A stretch of DNA of 8,572 nucleotides from Flavobacteriaceae bacterium UBA1115 (GTDB lineage: Bacteria; Bacteroidota; Bacteroidia; Flavobacteriales; Flavobacteriaceae): the NCBI GenBank assembly GCA_002313325.1, contig DCBE01000054.1, forward strand, positions 1 to 8,572, read 5' to 3'. The position numbers and the translations under genes were made by a program. Under the pieces are notes generated by a model. The model did not search any database. It saw only the letters and a list, made by a program, of their open reading frames with translations, and was not told the DNA's origin. Of this stretch, positions 6,444 to 8,572 are shown one piece after another (within the stretch, counting starts at the first letter, position 1; each line of letters opens with the position of its first letter).

Positions 6444-7262
6444 TTAGTATTGTTCGTCTTTGTTTGGAAAATCATTCGATTTGACGTCTTTTACATACTG
6501 CTTTATGGCCGTTGTCATTTGGTCGTACAAATGCATATACCGGCGTAGAAAACGGGGACTAAATTCGGTAGTTAGCCCCAACATATCATGCAAGACCAAA
6601 ACCTGACCGTCTACATCGCCACCTGCCCCAATACCAATTACAGGTATCTTCACTGCTTCGGCTACTTTTTTGGCAAGTGCAGCAGGAATTTTTTCAAGCA
6701 CCAAGGCAAAACAACCCAGTTGCTCCAACAGCTTGGCGTCTTCCAATAATTTTTCAGCCTCGGCTTTTTCTCGCGCTCTAACGGAGTAGGTACCAAATTT
6801 ATAAATGGATTGCGGCGTAAGCCCCAAATGCCCCATAACAGGAATTCCAGCTTTAAGGATGCGCACCATGGAATCTTTGATTTCGGCACCGCCTTCAATT
6901 TTGATGGCGTGTGCTCCGGCTTCTTTCATGATGCGTATAGAGGAACGCAAGGCCTCTTTTGGGTCTGACTGATAGCTGCCAAAGGGCAAATCAACCACCA
7001 CCAAGGCACGATTCACTGCATTGACAACCGCACTGGCGTGATAAATCATTTGATCTACGGTAATGGGCAATGTTGTTTCGTGCCCCGACATGATGTTAGA
7101 GGCGGAGTCTCCCACCAAGATCACGTCTATGTTTGCCGCATCAACAGCCTTGGCCATAGAGTAGTCGTATGCGGTGAGCATGGATATCTTGGTCCCCGAC
7201 GCTTTCATTTCAATCAATGCGTTTGTCGTAACGCGCTTGTACACTTTTGCAGCTGCAGACAT
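6444..7262 (-). CDS. panB: 3-methyl-2-oxobutanoate hydroxymethyltransferase (ketopantoate synthesis)
   Basis: PanB transfers a hydroxymethyl group from 5,10-methylene-tetrahydrofolate to 2-oxoisovalerate, giving ketopantoate, the first committed step to pantothenate and CoA. From ATG 7262 it is 272 aa, starting MSAAAKVYKRVTT. Motifs are MLTAYDYSMAK (28-38), ILVGDSASNIMSGHETTLPIT (48-68, metal ligand D51), VVVDLPFGSYQSDP (88-101, D91), AIKIEGGAE (119-127, K121 and E123), GHLGLTPQS (144-152), ALVLEKIP (186-193, catalytic E190) and IPVIGIGAGGDVDGQVLV (206-223). An in-frame ATG at 7358 would add 32 residues. I reject it because the extension crosses a -7 promoter box and a perfect dyad and has no family resemblance. 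The TAA is followed directly by the TTG of the pseudouridine synthase gene. PanB shares its keto acid substrate with LeuA, encoded further along the same strand. Confidence 0.95.
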   Translation of the reverse strand: MSAAAKVYKRVTTNALIEMKASGTKISMLTAYDYSMAKAVDAANIDVILVGDSASNIMSGHETTLPITVDQMIYHASAVVNAVNRALVVVDLPFGSYQSDPKEALRSSIRIMKEAGAHAIKIEGGAEIKDSMVRILKAGIPVMGHLGLTPQSIYKFGTYSVRAREKAEAEKLLEDAKLLEQLGCFALVLEKIPAALAKKVAEAVKIPVIGIGAGGDVDGQVLVLHDMLGLTTEFSPRFLRRYMHLYDQMTTAIKQYVKDVKSNDFPNKDEQY

Positions 7263-7274
7263 ATAATTTTTTTT

Positions 7275-7282
7275 CAAAAATA
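7275..7282 (-). promoter_or_regulatory. panB promoter, -7 box
   Basis: TATTTTTG on the - strand (7282 to 7275) exactly matches the Bacteroidota -7 consensus TAnnTTTG. It ends 12 nt before the panB ATG (7262), so the predicted leader is only about 5-7 nt, nearly leaderless. The -33 region (around 7302-7307, CTGGGG) is a poor match to TTTG. The box supports the shorter panB start. Confidence 0.5.
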
Positions 7283-7308
7283 CATTATTGAGCGCAGATA
7301 ACCCCAGA

Positions 7309-7325
7309 CATGACACCCTGTCATG
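7309..7325. repeat. Perfect 7-bp dyad in the panB-dnaK divergent region (candidate operator)
   Basis: CATGACA (7309-7315) and TGTCATG (7319-7325) are perfect reverse complements around CCC. The site lies between two divergent genes, about 27 bp upstream of the panB -7 box and about 10 bp upstream of the sigma-54-like element of dnaK. It is not the CIRCE heat-shock operator (TTAGCACTC-N9-GAGTGCTAA). The binding protein is unknown. Confidence 0.45.
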
Positions 7326-7334
7326 AATTTGTTG

Positions 7335-7350
7335 TGGCACAAAGATTGAA
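7335..7350 (+). promoter_or_regulatory. Candidate dnaK promoter, sigma-54-like -24/-12 element
   Basis: TGGCAC (7335-7340), five bases, then TTGAA (7346-7350) matches the sigma-54 consensus TGGCAC-N5-TTGC at every fixed position except the last, where the -12 GC is GA. Spacing is exact. Transcription would begin near 7361, giving a leader of about 12 nt, similar to the other genes here. The same bases hold a small dyad, TTGTG-G-CACAA (7332-7342), which could instead be a protein-binding site. The housekeeping alternative is weaker: TGAATTTG (7324-7331) has one mismatch to TAnnTTTG and no -33 element. Confidence 0.35.
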
Positions 7351-7372
7351 ATAATCATAAAAATATATTTAG

Positions 7373-8572
7373 ATGAGTAAGATTATAGGTATTGATTTGG
7401 GAACTACAAACTCTTGTGTTTCCGTAATGGAAGGTAAAGAACCTGTTGTTATTCCAAATGCTGAAGGAAAGCGCACAACCCCCTCGGTTATTGCTTTTGT
7501 TGATGGTGGTGAGATTAAAGTAGGTGACCCAGCCAAAAGACAGGCGGTTACCAACCCCACAAAAACCATCTCGTCAATTAAACGTTTTATGGGAAACAAG
7601 TTTTCTGAATCTAAAAATGATGTGGAACGTGTACCTTATAAAGTATTAAAAGGAGATAACGACACCCCACGTGTTGATATTGAAGGACGTTTATATACGC
7701 CTCAAGAATTATCTGCCATGGTACTTCAAAAAATGAAAAAAACAGCGGAAGATTACCTTGGACAAAGTGTAACAGAAGCCGTGATTACCGTTCCTGCCTA
7801 CTTTAACGATGCACAACGTCAAGCTACAAAAGAAGCGGGCGAGATTTCAGGTCTAAAAGTACAACGTATCATCAACGAGCCAACTGCCGCAGCACTTGCA
7901 TACGGATTGGACAAGGGTGGTGCTGACAGAAAAATTGCAGTGTACGACCTTGGAGGAGGGACTTTTGACATTTCCATCCTTGAATTGGGCGATGGTGTAT
8001 TTGAAGTATTGTCAACCAACGGAGATACGCACCTGGGTGGCGACGACTTTGATGATGTGATTATTCACTGGTTGGCCTATGAGTTTGAAGAAAACGAAGA
8101 CATCGACTTGCGTAAGGACCCGATGGCGTTACAGCGTTTGAAAGAAGCTGCTGAAAAAGCCAAAATCGAATTGTCCTCTTCGACGCAGACAGAAATTAAT
8201 CTGCCTTATATCACGGCAACTGCTTCTGGCCCAAAGCACTTGGTAAAAACACTTACCCGTGCCAAGTTTGAGCAATTGGCCGATGAGTTGGTTAAGCGTT
8301 CCATGAACCCCGTTAAAAGTGCTTTAGACGATGCTGGCCTGTCTACAGGTGAAATTGATGAAGTTATCTTGGTTGGTGGTTCTACGCGTATTCCTGTTAT
8401 TCAGGAAGCGGTTGAGAAATTTTTTGGTAAAAAGCCCTCAAAAGGGGTAAACCCTGATGAGGTGGTTGCCGTTGGTGCCGCCATTCAAGGGGGTGTTTTA
8501 ACTGGCGACGTTAAAGATGTATTGCTCTTGGACGTAACACCACTATCGCTTGGTATTGAAACCATGGGCGGT
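7373..8572 (+). CDS. dnaK: Molecular chaperone DnaK (Hsp70), 3'-truncated by window edge
   Basis: DnaK is the ATP-dependent Hsp70 chaperone that works with DnaJ and GrpE in protein folding and heat-shock protection. The first 400 codons are present and open to the right edge; full DnaK is about 630-640 aa. The whole nucleotide-binding domain is visible: phosphate-binding GIDLGTTNSCVSV (6-18), EGKRTTPSVIAF (31-42), AVITVPAYFNDAQRQAT (136-152), INEPTAAALAYGLD (167-180), second phosphate loop YDLGGGTFDISIL (191-203), GGDDFD (222-227) and VGGSTRIP (334-341). The interdomain linker DVLLLDVTPLSLG (382-394) follows; the substrate-binding domain lies outside the window. ATG 7373 gives the standard MSKIIGIDLGTTN start. 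No Shine-Dalgarno sequence precedes it; the upstream bases are AT-rich. It is divergent from panB, and no grpE or dnaJ lies alongside within the window. Confidence 0.98.
   Translation, partial: MSKIIGIDLGTTNSCVSVMEGKEPVVIPNAEGKRTTPSVIAFVDGGEIKVGDPAKRQAVTNPTKTISSIKRFMGNKFSESKNDVERVPYKVLKGDNDTPRVDIEGRLYTPQELSAMVLQKMKKTAEDYLGQSVTEAVITVPAYFNDAQRQATKEAGEISGLKVQRIINEPTAAALAYGLDKGGADRKIAVYDLGGGTFDISILELGDGVFEVLSTNGDTHLGGDDFDDVIIHWLAYEFEENEDIDLRKDPMALQRLKEAAEKAKIELSSSTQTEINLPYITATASGPKHLVKTLTRAKFEQLADELVKRSMNPVKSALDDAGLSTGEIDEVILVGGSTRIPVIQEAVEKFFGKKPSKGVNPDEVVAVGAAIQGGVLTGDVKDVLLLDVTPLSLGIETMGG

Noticed and set aside
7263..7358. 32-residue N-terminal extension of PanB from the ATG at 7358
   Set aside because: It crosses an exact -7 promoter box and a perfect dyad and does not resemble PanB N termini. 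The ATG at 7262 gives the expected 272-residue protein.
7263..7372. CIRCE/HrcA operator upstream of dnaK
   Set aside because: The only strong dyad is CATGACA-N3-TGTCATG, which does not match TTAGCACTC-N9-GAGTGCTAA in sequence or spacing.
7373..8572. Open frames on the - strand opposite dnaK (for example 7369-7599 and 7819-8019)
   Set aside because: They are antisense shadows of an unambiguous dnaK reading frame, which itself runs off the right edge without a stop.
1..8572. Mobile element, CRISPR array, defence system or biosynthetic cluster
   Set aside because: Every long frame is a conserved housekeeping or amino acid/vitamin biosynthesis gene. There are no transposase, integrase, tRNA-end or regularly spaced repeat signatures.

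Overview
The window is a stretch of core bacterial chromosome, most likely from a member of the Bacteroidota (Flavobacteriia or a close relative). The evidence is threefold. The proteins read like flavobacterial versions: a short LeuA, PanB ending in DEQY, and S1 with the KGG-MIVDVFGIEAFLPG segment. None of the visible gene starts has a Shine-Dalgarno sequence. The upstream regions of leuA and panB each carry an exact match to the Bacteroidota -7 promoter consensus TAnnTTTG. There are no tRNA or rRNA genes, insertion sequences, CRISPR arrays or phage genes, and nearly all the DNA is coding.

Layout, left to right: (1) the 3' part of rpsA (ribosomal protein S1) on the + strand, ending at 1330, followed by a hairpin terminator at 1357-1383 shared with the convergent leuB. 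(2) A compact leucine operon on the - strand, read right to left as leuA (5588-4428), leuC (4423-3047), leuD (3050-2460) and leuB (2440-1382). Its gaps are 4 nt, a 4-nt ATGA overlap and 19 nt. (3) A 174-bp intergenic region (5589-5762) with the leuA promoter and a perfect 9-bp inverted repeat just upstream. (4) An RluA-family pseudouridine synthase gene and panB, also on the - strand. They abut with no gap and lie in the same reading frame. (5) A 110-bp divergent intergenic region (7263-7372) with a panB promoter, a perfect 7-bp dyad, and a sigma-54-like TGGCAC-N5-TTGAA element ahead of dnaK. (6) dnaK on the + strand, cut by the right edge after 400 codons.

Metabolically, LeuA and PanB use the same substrate, 2-oxoisovalerate. 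LeuA condenses it with acetyl-CoA towards leucine, and PanB hydroxymethylates it towards pantothenate and CoA. LeuC/LeuD (isopropylmalate isomerase) and LeuB (isopropylmalate dehydrogenase) complete the leucine-specific steps up to 2-oxoisocaproate. S1, the pseudouridine synthase and DnaK are translation and proteostasis genes.

I found no convincing previously undescribed multi-gene system. The points worth a second look are regulatory or gene-structural: the leuA-upstream inverted repeat, the panB-dnaK divergent region, the panB/pseudouridine synthase junction with a TTG start, the LeuA without a leucine-binding regulatory domain, and the altered cofactor-pocket residues in LeuB. Three gene starts needed care. 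leuA starts at ATG 5588, not the TTG at 5609. panB starts at ATG 7262, not the upstream ATG at 7358. The ATG at 11 is internal to rpsA.
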